From positions 18,708,084 to 18,772,083 of the forward strand of contig NC_049987.1 in the NCBI RefSeq assembly GCF_000003815.2: a stretch of DNA of 64,000 nt. The letters are read 5' to 3'. This DNA is from Branchiostoma floridae. Taxonomy: Eukaryota; Chordata; Leptocardii; Amphioxiformes; Branchiostomatidae. Below are positions 38,501 through 49,800 of this stretch, in pieces (the first letter of the stretch is position 1; the number at the start of each line of letters is the position of its first letter). The notes under the pieces were generated by a model. The model saw only the letters and a program-made list of their open reading frames with translations, was not told the DNA's origin and did no database searches. A program made the translations under genes and the position numbers.

Positions 38501-41420
38501 TGGTAGTCGGTAGTCTACTACCAAGCACCAAGTAATGAACATACCGACTTGAAATTTGGTAGATATTGATACATGATTTCATAATTAAGTACGTAATTAT
38601 ATCCTGAAATTTGAGATGTGTCCCATGTCTATCGGTGAATGTCAGAGCTTACTGATCACCCCTCGTAAGTAAAGTAGCAACTAGGTCAGTACCTTACGCC
38701 GAAAGCAGCTGAACAGATGACGTTGTAGACCAGCTGATAAAGGTAGTCATCAAGGTTCACTCCTTGACCCTCCATCTTAGTAAACTCTGCGATGGTGTCC
38801 TTCAAAGACTCGTGGACTTTACTTTGTAGGTTCTGTCCTGACGCGTAACCCCTAAAGGTAAAAATCAGCAATGAGTGAGCTAGCCCGGATATTGTAATTT
38901 TTTGGGAAATCGATTTAGTGTCAATTCCACATTACCTCGTGGGTGTCTGTTGCCTTTTGTTCTAAAGTTTTCGAAATCTTTGTAACAATTTAACTAAGAT
39001 GATATAACACTTTTGAAACAATTGCAATTTCTAACATTTGTTTTCCTTTCTTAATATTTTCTACCCTATACAAACATTTGTAAAGTTTGCTTCACACTGT
39101 CTGAACTTTACCTGATGGCACCATGGAACAGTTTCCTGTGCAGTTTCCAAGTCGGGTTGTAGTCTGTGAAGACGATGTCCTTTCCACCTTCAGAAGATAT
39201 ATCCACTGAAAAGTATATAACCACATTGTTAATTGTATTGTATTGTATTGTGTTGTATTATATTGTATTGTATTGTATTGTATTGTATTGTGCTGTGCTG
39301 TACCCAGGTATCAAAGAAACGCCAGGCACTTAATTGCGTGCAAGACTTCAAAGATCTGGGTTAATGAGTTTTAAAAAATCTATAGCAAAGAGAGGTTGAA
39401 GATAGAATTGCTCTAATCTCGCTTGGGAAGCCGTGAGTAAGATATCAGTAGTCTAGTAAACTGACATAACAAAAATCAGTTTTTTTGGAGCACAGCAGAA
39501 GAATCGACCCTCCTCAAGGGGTCAGAATGTTGGACACTTGCAAAAACTCTGAAGGGAAGATTCAATGGGCCATACATGTACACCATTATGCTGAGAAATG
39601 TTTTAAATGTTTCATGGAGGCAAAGAATCTCAAACCGTGAATGTCAAATGTGGTCGCAAACGTAACGTTTACAAATTACATTAAAAAATTTACATAGATA
39701 GTTAATGCGGAGTTTGCAACGAGGCAAACTGTCACCGAAACGTTGGTTATGAACAAAGAATATTGTTATTCAGTAACGTTATTTAACAATTTCGACCTGA
39801 TGAAACAATTCACGGTCATTATACCCCTGTCAAATTACGTACGATCTTCGGACGTACTTCGCGATCGCTGGAATGCGCGGGCATAATAGAAATGACGAGA
39901 GAAAAGACGGTGTGTCACAAAGCCAGCCTACATACTACCACAGGGGCCACAATGGCAGAACTACCCTTACATTTTTAAAAATCCTCAATATTTGCAAACA
40001 AACGTAAGTCGGGCGAGCGTCACCCGACTGACGGCCGTTCGCCATCCGATTTGCACGATCTGCACGATCTGCAGGCGACTTGGTAACGAGCTCTGCGAAC
40101 TCAGAAATCACTTGTCGCTTATGTTAAGAACATGTTTCGCTGCACCGCGACCATTGCACAACTCCTGAAAATCGCCGGCGATCCCGAAAAATCGCGAGAT
40201 AATCGTGAGAACACCGGACGTCTTACTTACGAAAACGCATTAAGAGCTCACAGAACCGTCGTCCGATCGATTTTCGCGTAATGTGACAGGGGTATTACTA
40301 CACAATTTCACTCATCACTGATCCTGAGAGCAAACTACACTTACTTGATAGCATCTTCGGCCTGCCTGCAAAGTCTGCTCCCTTCTTCATAAAAGCCTCC
40401 TTTACAGCATCCAGACTGTTCAGTACAACCACATCCGTCATGCCCAACTTCAGGCTGAAAACGTCTCCATACGTCTTAGCGAGGTCGATGAAGGTAAGAT
40501 ACATCCTACCACTAAACACTGGACGACAGGAATCATATAAACACATGAGTTCGAAGAGTTCATACCTCAATGAAATATCTAGAGTCTTTGCATATTAACC
40601 ATTTCAGCTTGTCTCATTAATTATAGCAATAAGGCTGTACTTAGCATACTCAATCTTATTTATGATGGTGTCCTTTTACCCAAAATACATACATTACTTT
40701 AGATGTCCTAGCGTTTGGCAAAATCCATTGTTTACATTCTGTCATAAAGTATATCGAATTATGGCACTTTCAAATTGATTATACAAATTAGACTGTCGTT
40801 AGCATAATTGATACCTGCTAATGTTTCACTTGGCACGAATCATATGCTTTAAGGGCATAAAAGCCATATGATTGAAAACACGTAGTACAGATTATGGAAA
40901 TTACCCCCCCCCCCCCTGCATGCCATTGCGTACATCTCTGTCCAAGTTACCTGCATACCGAAAATCACGGAAATTCGTTGTTGCTTTGTTTAGTCATCCA
41001 CCTAAAACATTTTTTTACCTGCAGTACCAAAGCTAAAGCTATCTGGCAACAAAATATCAAGAATATGGCTTGTCCCGCACAAGATACAAAACTGCAATTT
41101 CTGATATACTACCAATGTCACACACCAGGGGACCCTGACCTTTCTCTTCCCAACTCCTACCTAAATACCAAATATCATTGCAAACCGTCCAGAGGTTTTC
41201 AAGTTTTGCTGACAAAATCCTGACACGCACAGACAGAGACAGACATACCAAAAACAATACCCTCATTTTTCATGGAGGTAATAAGATACTTACAGGAAAG
41301 GTTTCCAATAATTGGCCAGAAAAATGGTCCAGGAGGCATCCGCCATCGTTTTACATAGTCATTCAACCATTTGATCAAAATTAGGGTCACTAACCCCACA
41401 GTTATCGTCGTCAGCCACAT
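29538..41420 (-). CDS. Cytochrome P450, CYP2 clan (P450-2), intact
   Basis: Ten coding exons, minus strand: 41294-41420, 40345-40518, 39112-39205, 38693-38851, 38020-38141, 37079-37165, 36746-36871, 35753-35992, 31781-31937 and 29538-29733. They sum to 1482 nt, 493 residues, with no break. Seen: hydrophobic anchor (about 1-20), RMPPGP hinge, Trp120-x3-Arg124 in helix C (WKLHR), FFGGTFSS in helix I (residues 296-302), EVMR, PERF and [11 protein letters not shown] with haem ligand Cys435. Helix I lacks the usual acidic residue and has Ser for the catalytic Thr, so oxygen activation may differ from a standard monooxygenase. The first Gly of the heme loop is Ser and the CxGxxxA Ala is Gly. Introns 8 and 9 are swollen by a nested hAT-like element, LINE and Tc1 relics and a 1.1-kb repeat. 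Substrate unknown; a microsomal steroid or xenobiotic hydroxylase is plausible. Confidence 0.92.
30135..31698. mobile_element. hAT-like element in P450-2 intron 9, carrying a second element inside
   Basis: Left end TAGGGGCGGTGGGTACCGG and right end GGTACCCATCCCTA, flanked by GTCTGAAT at 30127-30134 and 31699-31706. The paralogous intron of P450-1 has the empty site (ACTGTCTGAATCATAAAGAA near 14305), confirming a post-duplication insertion. The left 420 bp match the 25427 element; the rest is the nested element at 30563-31681. Confidence 0.88.
30563..31681. mobile_element. Nested inverted-repeat element with GTGACAGCGATCTCGCCCC ends
   Basis: Ends are GTGACAGCGATCTCGCCCC and its reverse complement, flanked by ACCGGT on both sides. 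Because ACCGGT is palindromic the duplication length is uncertain. Subterminal parts carry repeated GCGATCACTAGC / GCTAGTGATTTCGCCCC motifs in both orientations. The interior (about 900 bp) is AT-rich and non-coding. Superfamily not recognised. Confidence 0.75.
32327..32533 (-). mobile_element. LINE remnant, C-terminal zinc-knuckle part
   Basis: A 68-codon frame contains [19 protein letters not shown], a Cys-x2-Cys-x8-His-x4-Cys pattern typical of the extreme C-terminus of some non-LTR reverse transcriptases. There is no transcriptase domain around it. It lies in P450-2 intron 8. Confidence 0.6.
32879..33118 (+). mobile_element. LINE remnant, second copy in opposite orientation
   Basis: A frame with [19 protein letters not shown] is clearly related to the remnant at 32327-32533, but the knuckle His is Asp. 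It is followed by TACAATTGCCGTGCAATAAA near 33300, a 3'-end tail also seen near 17985. Confidence 0.6.
33561..34642. mobile_element. 1.1-kb dispersed repeat with TACCTCCATGAAAT ends
   Basis: Ends are TACCTCCATGAAAT and ATTTCATGGAGGTA. The whole 1082 bp is the reverse complement of the copy at 44468-45542 with scattered changes. No transposase recognised; short frames inside are not conserved. It lies in P450-2 intron 8. Confidence 0.8.
34830..35180 (-). mobile_element. Tc1/mariner transposase relic
   Basis: On the minus strand one frame reads [12 protein letters not shown] followed by [15 protein letters not shown], matching the Tc1 catalytic-core region (usually [11 protein letters not shown] and GNLNAxRY). 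A second frame continues with [15 protein letters not shown]. Frame changes and stops show it is dead. Inside P450-2 intron 8. Confidence 0.75.
39227..39301. repeat. Pentanucleotide microsatellite (ATTGT)n
   Basis: About 75 bp of TATTG/TGTTG units in P450-2 intron 3 (between exons 3 and 2 in plus order). P450-1 has a short degenerate form at the same place (about 22145-22185), so the expansion happened after duplication. Confidence 0.9.
39822..40294. mobile_element. MITE with TACCCCTGTCA ends and TTA duplication, in P450-2 intron 2
   Basis: Ends TACCCCTGTCAAATTACG and (inverted) TACCCCTGTCACATTACG, 473 bp, TTA at 39819-39821 and 40295-40297. It is absent from the same intron of P450-1. GC-rich non-coding interior. 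TTA duplication suggests the PIF/Harbinger or ISL2EU group. Confidence 0.78.
40975..41281 (+). repeat. Dispersed repeat ending in a CATGGAGGTAAT tail
   Basis: Has CCAAATATCATTGCAAACCG, CAGACAGAGACAGACATACC and a terminal TTTTCATGGAGGTAAT. The same tail type closes the 1.1-kb repeats at 33561 and 44468. It ends just left of the P450-2 ATG exon. Confidence 0.5.
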
Positions 41421-43265
41421 CGTCCTGTAGAAAAAGGGGGGGGGGGGTCAATGTTACGTTAGTTCACCTTTATGCGCCAAGTAACGTATCCGTTGTTTTT
41501 AAACGGAGTATTTAGGGATATCAAGTCGACGGACGGTGAAGGTGGTTTCAAATTGCAATATTTGTCAAAACATTGCAGTTTGGAACCACCGGTGTATCCG
41601 CCCGGTTCGCGTATCTATCCCATCTTCATCCCAAAAGGGACACAAACTGGATATCCAGAATACGGACTTCCGGTGCCGTCAGCCATGGTGGTTGACAGGA
41701 CCGTATTAATATATATATATAAAGTGATTCTTTACGCTCAGGTTTCCATATTTGATGCTCGCGACACGGCTAGGGCTACGTTGTGCTATAATGACAGATG
41801 CTTACTTCGTAATTTGAGTGATCGATATCCGCTGTTCTAGATCTTCACGCAACCGTTGAACCTAGAATTCTGACGATTATTTGAGGGTTAAACCGGCCGC
41901 TGGACTCCCTAAAATGATTTGGCTTGTGCAAACTGTGTTGATTTAGTGTAAGTTTATGCGATCCAACATTTTGACGTGATTGACGGCACCGGAAGTCCAC
42001 ATTCTGGACATCCAGTTTGTGTCCTTTTTCGGAAAGGGACACGAACCCGATACGCCATCGCACGAATTCAGTTTTCAGGGTCTGGCTCAGTTGGACTGTG
42101 TAGGCCCTGAAAACAATCTGGCATCCAGGCTAGTTTCATGTTCAAGTATACCGAAACCATTGTATGTTTCTATGTTTTATAAAGTATAGAGAAATGTTAT
42201 TGTCTTTGGTTCCTACATCAAAAAGACGCTCTGAAAATTGACCTGTTTTTTTTTCGGGCAAACCCGTTGCTCCTCAAATTTACTAAATGACTTTGGACAT
42301 TAATTTAGAAGGACATTAATTTAGCGTTCACAGTCACTTTGCAATGCACGGAATATCTACACTCTTGTAACTGGCAAACATTGTATGAAAAGGCATATGT
42401 TTAAACACTATGTAGGTCTAGATCTAAGTAAGGTCTTTCGGTCGCACCGTAGGGCGTTGTTTACACCCATGCAACCTACACCTACTGCCTTCGCGCCCTA
42501 CCTCTTCCCGGCCCCGCGTCTGCCTCCGAGGTGCCTCCGCGATGCCTCCGAGATGTTTCGTTACGGGCTTTCGCACAGACAGTCTGAGAACTTACGTATC
42601 CCTCCATCATCATTCACTAACAGTTTCCGCCTCACTGACGTGAATTTAGAATAATCTCATTCCAAAGGCCCTTTCAAGGACTGTGACGCACTACTTATTA
42701 CCCGAATTTCTATCGAGGATAAATACTGTATGCACAGTGTTCGGTGTGTCACGAACATAATCTATTCAGGACACGTACGGCTGGGTTAGGCTTAGGTCAC
42801 ATTTCCAAAGCGGAGCCCTGCCGGGATGTAAGAAACGAAAAATTAAAATATATATTACACAAATCATGCCCATGAATCTTATTTTGACATTTTGTGTATT
42901 TTGATGTATTTTATATCATTCTTTTGGCTCCCAAAAGCTGCCCGGCTGGGCCCGCTTTGGAAATTCCATGACACACATTCCATTTTCATGCACAATGTTA
43001 GAAACGTTAGCTTAGACTATGTAATGAAAATACAAGTATTATCTCTGGCAAATAGCTTTATTTTGTTCTAGTCGGCAGGCCTTAGCAAGCCCACACGCAC
43101 ATTATGCAAATTATTAACACGGAGGTTCGGTTCCGGTGAGACAGTTTAGAAATAGGGGCATTTTAGGAACACTAGAAGTTTCCTAAAAACAAACTAGTCA
43201 ACAATCATAGGACGTAAGGAAGATGTGATTTCATGATCATGTTAAAAACAGTACAACAACAGTAC

Positions 43266-43300
43266 CTGCAGTGTTGTTTCCGAGTCCTCACGATCACGAA
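43266..43300 (-). other. P450-2 non-coding first exon (5'UTR), 3' end defined
   Basis: Minus-strand CGGAAACAACACTGCAG then the donor GTACTG. Same block and donor as in P450-1 (24977) and P450-3 (60097). It is 1.85 kb upstream of the ATG exon. The 5' end is not visible. Confidence 0.6.
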
Positions 43301-43339
43301 AAATCAAACCTGTAAGTCAGTTTACTTCCGAACGATAAG

Positions 43340-44062
43340 TTGATGAAAGAGAGCCAGCCTCCTCTAGCAAATTGTACGATCCTCTTTATATCGACCCTGG
43401 TGGTTCGACCGCTAACGCGTAGCAAGCTTTGTTTGACCGGATGACCTCACAGACATGTGTTGAATTCGTCGTGAGTGCAATTTTGAATGAGGTCAACGGC
43501 GACAGAGACGCGTACGATTAACGTCATCTGAGGCAATGATTTAAGAAAAGAAAGCCAGCCTCCTTTGATAAATTATATTACCTCCTCTACGAACAGCTGC
43601 GTTTTGAGTAAGTCCCAAAGCCACACTGGCTCCTTTGAGCTCTGAAGGGCACGACCCGCCGTACGTGCAAATACATGCTGTCTACGTGCCAAAACGTGGG
43701 CAATCTTTTGGGATCCGTAAGTGATAATTATAAGTACCGCCTCCGTACGAACTCGTACGGAAACCGACGGATATTGGAGCACGCAGACACACAGTAGAAC
43801 GTGCAGGCAAAACTTTGTGTGCCATCGGGCTGCGGATTCGCCCTCCGTACTAGCGAGTACGGGCGACGCGCCTGCCCTGTACAGCCTGAACGTTTTCAGA
43901 AATACGTGGCCTCCCAAAAAAAACAAATTGCTCGTAGGGCGGGTTGTGCCCTTAGCTTTACATAGACCCCTGTGGCTTCGACCGCTAGCTGTGTAGCATT
44001 AGCTTTGTTTGTCGGTCTTTGATGTGCATTAACTTAAAGAGAGGTCAACGACCGACAGGATG
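43340..44062. repeat. Upstream repeat units (280-bp family) of P450-2
   Basis: GAGCCAGCCTCCTCTAGCAA at about 43349 and GCCAGCCTCCTTTGATAAAT at about 43554 start two units, and GACCGCTAGCTG near 43980 belongs to the end of the second, which is split by the MITE at 43645-43952. Same family as 25050-26640. Confidence 0.7.
43645..43952. mobile_element. MITE with AAGGGCACGACCCGCC ends, upstream of P450-2
   Basis: Ends AAGGGCACGACCCGCC and (inverted) AAGGGCACAACCCGCC, 308 bp. It carries a central CCGTACGAACTCGTACGG palindrome. The target duplication is unclear. A diverged reverse copy lies upstream of HSD-B (12170-12335). Confidence 0.7.
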
Positions 44063-44467
44063 AGGCAGCCTGCCAGTCTGTCTTTTTAGCTTGCCTTTCG
44101 AGTTTTCACCGCCAGAGCATCGGGAGCGATGTAATCTCATCCAACCCCGTAAAAATTCCCCGGACTGCGGTGATGAACTGGGCGGGTGGGCTACACTCTC
44201 AGCACCGTAGAGATACCGGAAAGTTGCCGATGGAATTATTACCAGGCGCATCAATTTAGGTCAGTTTCCAAAAAATAAGACGTTTTGACATACTGTAAAT
44301 CGTGCAAAGCAGATAAAGAAATGAGATGGCATGTGCCATAGATTGCAAAAACTATATCGGAAAATATATAGTCTAATGTCATGAAATGCATATGCCAACT
44401 TGATTTCCAAGAGCAAAGATCGATCAAGATGTCACGAAAGACAATTAACTAGAGTTCGGGGACCTCA

Positions 44468-45542
44468 TACCTCCATGAAATATTTATTGCTTTTTTGTGG
44501 ATGGTATGTATGTTTATAGTCGGTTGTATTTGAGAGTAATGCTTATAAATGTTATGGGAAAGTAGTGGTGTATTTATTTAATAACACAGAGGATGTCCAT
44601 CTGATTAGTAATCATTAAAATGTGACACTTAATTGTGTAATGTGCGTTTAAGAGGTCGACGGCATATGGTAGCGTGTTGATGTTTGGCATTTAAACTGTC
44701 TTAAAGGTTGTCAGCATTATTGAGGTTCGACTATGTGCCTCAGAGCGGTGTGGTGGGAGGAAGTTGGGAAACTCAGAAAGAAGAAGGGATGCGGCCAACT
44801 TTAGTCAGATGGTGATTTGATTTTCCACCAATATGTAATAACATCAGCTGTTCACACGGTACAAAAATGAGATGCACACTTTCCTCTGATAGCCCTACAT
44901 CAACTGTAAGATGAATACTTGGCGCCAACCCCGTGTGCTAAAAAACAAGTACCATTGGCTACGAAAGAGACAACTAACAACTGTCCCTTATCGTAACGAA
45001 ATCAGAACATCTGTATCGCCCATAAAACTTCTCACACCCAACCCATCTAAGATGAGAGGATCTAATGGAATTTTAATCACCATGTCACTCAAATCAGCAG
45101 TACAGTATGTGAGACATCCATACCTGTTAAGCATTACCGTTAAATGTACCTCAACTTCTTACAATTATACTTACGCTTCACATCTCCATGATATCCTAAG
45201 CAGAAATAAATAAAACTAATTATCATATTAAAAAAACTCGGGGTTCCCCAAACAGCTGTCATACAAATCACCTCACTATCTGCTTGGCGCTAAGCCCATT
45301 AACAAACACTTAAAGCACGATGCCTGTTCTAATATATCGCAGATATAGGGGGGATTTCTGACATTACTACATCGATTATAACGACAGATACGGCGCCCAA
45401 AATCACATCGATTCTAGCTTTCATCACAGCCCACCAACACAACAAGTATGAAACTAATCCATCCAGCCGTTCTTGAGTAATCTTGTACACAGATAGAGAC
45501 ACATAACAGAAAATATAACCTCCATGACATTTCATGGAGGTA
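44468..45542. mobile_element. 1.1-kb dispersed repeat, inverse copy of 33561-34642
   Basis: Ends TACCTCCATGAAAT and ATTTCATGGAGGTA. It is near-identical in inverse orientation to the copy in P450-2 intron 8. Element class not recognised. Confidence 0.8.
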
Positions 45543-45905
45543 ACTACTGTGCCAACTGTTACAAATATTTCAAACAGTCCTAAGCAGACATAAATAAAAC
45601 TACTGGGGGTTCCCCTAACAGCTGTCACCTCACCATCTGCTTGCAGCTAAGCCCATTAACAAACACATACAGCACGATGCCTGTGCCAATATATCTCAAA
45701 TATAGGGGTGATTTCTGATATTATTACATCAATTACAACGACAGATACGGCTCCCAAGATCTCATCGATTCGAGCTTTCATCACACCTCACCAACACAAC
45801 AAGTATGAAACCAATCCATCCAGCCGTTCTTGAGTAATCATCTACACAGACAGAGACACATAACAGAAAATATAACCTCCATTCCATGACATTTCATGGA
45901 GGTAA
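45543..45905. repeat. Partial second copy of the 1.1-kb repeat
   Basis: Repeats the right third of the preceding element in the same orientation (ATTAACAAACACATACAGCA, TATAGGGGTGATTTCTGAT, CATCCAGCCGTTCTTGAGTA) and again ends in TTTCATGGAGGTAA. Confidence 0.75.
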
Positions 45906-46886
45906 AAATGGATAATCTGTTGTCCGGTATACCATATTCTGTTTGATAATCATTTGTTAAGCTTTTCTCACCTCTTAGATTTCATAAAGAAAGCAATTAT
46001 TTTTGGCCAAACTTTTTTATTCGCAGGCTCGCATAAGTCTTGTGGTTCCAAGAGAACGTCATATATATACATAATCGAATCAACATGGTCTATCTAACCA
46101 CTAATGAAGGTCTACAGCTCAAAGAAAAGAATGCAAAAAGTAAACTTCAAAACTAGACTATCAAGTCAAAAATGTTGTATATTCGTTAATTTACACAAGA
46201 AGAAACTATTTTATTACTGTAATTTATTCGCCCTAGATTGTTTACTTACCAGATATTCATGAACATACATAAGGGGTCAATTATTTTGAGATACTTTTTT
46301 TCAATCATTCTTTATTGATTTTTGAATAACAAAAACAACAACGAAAGGATAGTATGATAGCTACCGATACCTAACTAAAACCACTAAATCAAAGCAAAAG
46401 CAAGAAACAGTTGTTAACCATAAACCCCTTTGCCCACATTCATTAAACAATAGTATTACTATACTACACAAACAGTACAAAATTCCTTCTTTGGCCCTAC
46501 CTCATACTCATAGTCATACCGGCGATATTAAATTAATTCTGCAATTATTATGCACTGATGGTTCGTTTGATAGGCAACTTTTGAGACAGAGCTTCATGCA
46601 TTACATGGGATACTTCGTGACATGGCAATTTGTTCGTCTGTGCCATTGGAATAAGCCCGTTCACGGATCTAACTGTCACATGTCAAAGGTGAAGACCCTT
46701 GAATTGAGACATAAACAAAGCAAGTCTGGGCATTAGAATTCAAACTGACCGACGCAGGCCATGTGTGATCAAAGCAAGACTACTATTTACATTGGGGGCC
46801 TTTACCTTTGACCTCCGCATGCGCAGTTGGACCCGTTAGCCGGCTTATTGCACGACTTTATCATCAACTTCCTGTAGGTCACACCA

Positions 46887-49800
46887 TCACTTCCGGCAGG
46901 TCATGACCACCTTGTACGGGTAGGGCACGCAGGCAGCGCCCCCACCTTTCTCATCAGGGGTGAGATCAGGAGGCCCTTCCCCCTCAGGAATGCTGAAGCG
47001 GAAGTTCTGGACCAGTCCTCCAAGCAGGAGGTAGGTGACCGCTTTTGCCACAGCGTCACCAGGACAAGCACGGCGTCCAGCACTGATTGAAAGAGATAGA
47101 ATATAACGGTGGTAGAACGCATACTACCATATAGTCAAGTCCATTACCTCAGCCAGCTATCTTACGCTTCAAGATTCCGGTCGCACTACTTTTTAACCCG
47201 AAGTATACATCAACAGGGACTATGGTTAAATACCGTACCCAGAGGTAACTTGAACTCGAATTTCTTTCAATACTATTCAGACCGGGGAGGGGTTTTTTGA
47301 GACCCGCCCCTTTTAATTCCTAAACAACTTATCGTATGGCCACCAAATTTTCCGAGAATGATGTAGACAAAATACCTAAAGATTCTAAGACTTTTGACGC
47401 TATCGTAACGTAAGATGACGTAATTATGACGTCATCAATCTGACTGTATTAGCTAGAACCATGAAAAAGGGTATTCCAAGAAAACTTCAACGTATGCTAC
47501 AAAAATGTACCAGCAAGTGCAGATAACAGAATCATGATATTTGTTACGACTTGTGTTCATAGCAAAATCATTGACGTCATAAAATTACGTCACGCATATC
47601 TAAGATACCAGTTAGGCTCAGCCATCATATATACACCACATTGAATTTTCAAAAAAAAAAACATTTTTTTCAGCAAATAATCGCAAAAAACAATGTAAAT
47701 AGACGAAAAACATTTATTTAAATATTTAATGATGAAACAATAACAGGTAGTTCCGAATTCTAAGGGATAATAAGCTAGTTATTCTATCTTAATCTGATCG
47801 TCAAGGTCCGACATCTTGGATTTTGACCGATTACGTCATCAAGCTATGGTACTAGTAATTGATTCCTATCTAATTACGAAATATATTCTAGATAACATTT
47901 AGTTTATGGAAGAATACAGCAGTAATATAGCATATAAACATGAAAAATACATTGTTAGAACCGAAATTAGCGAATTTTGTCAAAAATGCCTGTCAACAAA
48001 CGGTTGTCATGGCAACACGAAAAAAAAAGAAATCGTCAAAACCTATAGAAATTGGTGTAAACTAGATTTTAGGAAAATTCACAATATTTGGTGGATCTAG
48101 CGTAAGCCGTTCTGACGTTATGCGACATGAAAGTTGGCGTGTGCCTCAAAAGCCACCCCCCGGTCTGAATAGGGTTAATCCATGCAATAAACGGTCAGGA
48201 TCATTTAAGAAATATTCTTGCTACATATCCCAAGTTTTTACACACCTGAAAGGCATTAGAGCTGCAGGTTTGGGGATGGGTTTTCCATCTTCATCCAAGA
48301 AACGTTCAGGCCGGAAAACGTCCGGATCTCCCCAGGTGTCAGGGTCATGGTGCAGGGCCCACAGATTCGGCATGATCCAAGTACCCTTGGGGATCTGGTA
48401 GCCACCTGAGTGTTTGTAAGTTTGGATGGTGTAGTGACACGTAACACACATGTTCTGACAATGATAAAAGTAGCCTTTTACTGCGGGCCGTGTCTAGCCG
48501 TCAACTTCAACCGCCTTTAATGCCCCCAACCGTCAGGAACTAATTTTTACACCTGGCTGGAGGGGGGAAAGTCATGTAAAGCGATCATAGTAGTAGTAGT
48601 TGTAGTAGACTGGTGTATTAAACAATATGCATAACAGTACTCCTGGCAGCCTGGTAGGATGAACTGCGATGACATTACAAGAATCAATCATACAAATAGC
48701 AAAACATCGACCAAAATTATAACAATAATTTCCTGTTGAAATACTATTTTCAAGAAATTGTTATGAACGTGTTGTGTTGGCGTGGCCCTGAACTGAACTG
48801 AAGGCTTGGTCCTAAGTGAAATGTTCAAAGAATTCTGCTATTGAGAGGCTTAGAATATAACATGCATTGGCATAATACCGGCCGTAAGACTTATACCGGC
48901 CGACAAAAAATAATGGAATTTAAAGAGATCTACACATGCAACAATAGTTATTTCTGAGGTATGCACACTTCAGACATCTAGGTGTCCAATACGTCATTTA
49001 CAAAGCATCGATAACTATTCATTCGAAGACAACAAGGCCAAAAGTTTTCAGTTCATTTTTGGGGCAGGCGAGCTCGTCGTGGGACAAACACACTGTCACA
49101 TTCATCGCCAGATTTGTAGATAATAATCACACGTGCTCACGGCACAAGACGAGCATGATTCAACAGCAATCTTGAAATTCTTTTGGTGACCTACAACTCG
49201 TGTAAAAGTGTGAAGAACCGTTGCATTATCGCCCGGATCTACGGCTGAATGGGTCAAATTGAACGTACGCCGCCATTTCCCCGCCATTTTTTATGCTACG
49301 CCAGCAGTCAAGTTTCACGTCATAACGGTTGTGACGGACCAAAATTAAATGAAAATTCTTGTCAGTATACGCCCATTTTCTCATTACTTTTTGTATGCTC
49401 ATGCAGGTTTTTGTTTTGTGCAACTACTAACAGGAAAGGAAGGAACAACAGAGGATGTATAAAGGTACATAGCGGCAGTTAATTGTGCCGTGTTTCGTTC
49501 GGCCGGTATTATTGCACCCCCTTCCAACCACGCGCCCGTTCTCCGTGCAATTCCGCGGTGTGTTCCAATTACGATATTATGTTTTTAGCAGGACAAGAGA
49601 GACAAATTAATATACACAGAAGAAGTGGCAAAGGTAAGCTGTAACAGCAACATGTAACTGGAGAAAATGATACGTTGATCATTTGCCAAATTAGCATTGC
49701 TTGAGAAATTGCAGTAAACCGGCCGGTATTATGCCAATGGATGTTAGATAGACTTCTAAAACTTCAATCTCATGCCATGTCCCAGGGTCACATACACACA

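Larger units (their letters stand above)
41421..46886. other. Region between P450-2 ATG and P450-3 stop
   Basis: Holds the P450-2 5'UTR intron (41425-43265) with a foldback fragment from 41455, the non-coding first exon, a tandem repeat with a MITE inside (43340-44062), the 1.1-kb repeat and a partial second copy (44468-45905), and the P450-3 3' flank. No other coding exon found. Confidence 0.6.

Noticed and set aside
43645..43952. Coding frame across the AAGGGCACGACCC element
   Set aside because: Open on both strands by GC content; explained by the MITE and not conserved in the reverse copy at 12170.
46901..47122. 73-codon minus-strand open frame over the P450-3 last exon
   Set aside because: Wrong frame; the correct frame contains the CPGD heme loop and ends at 46887.
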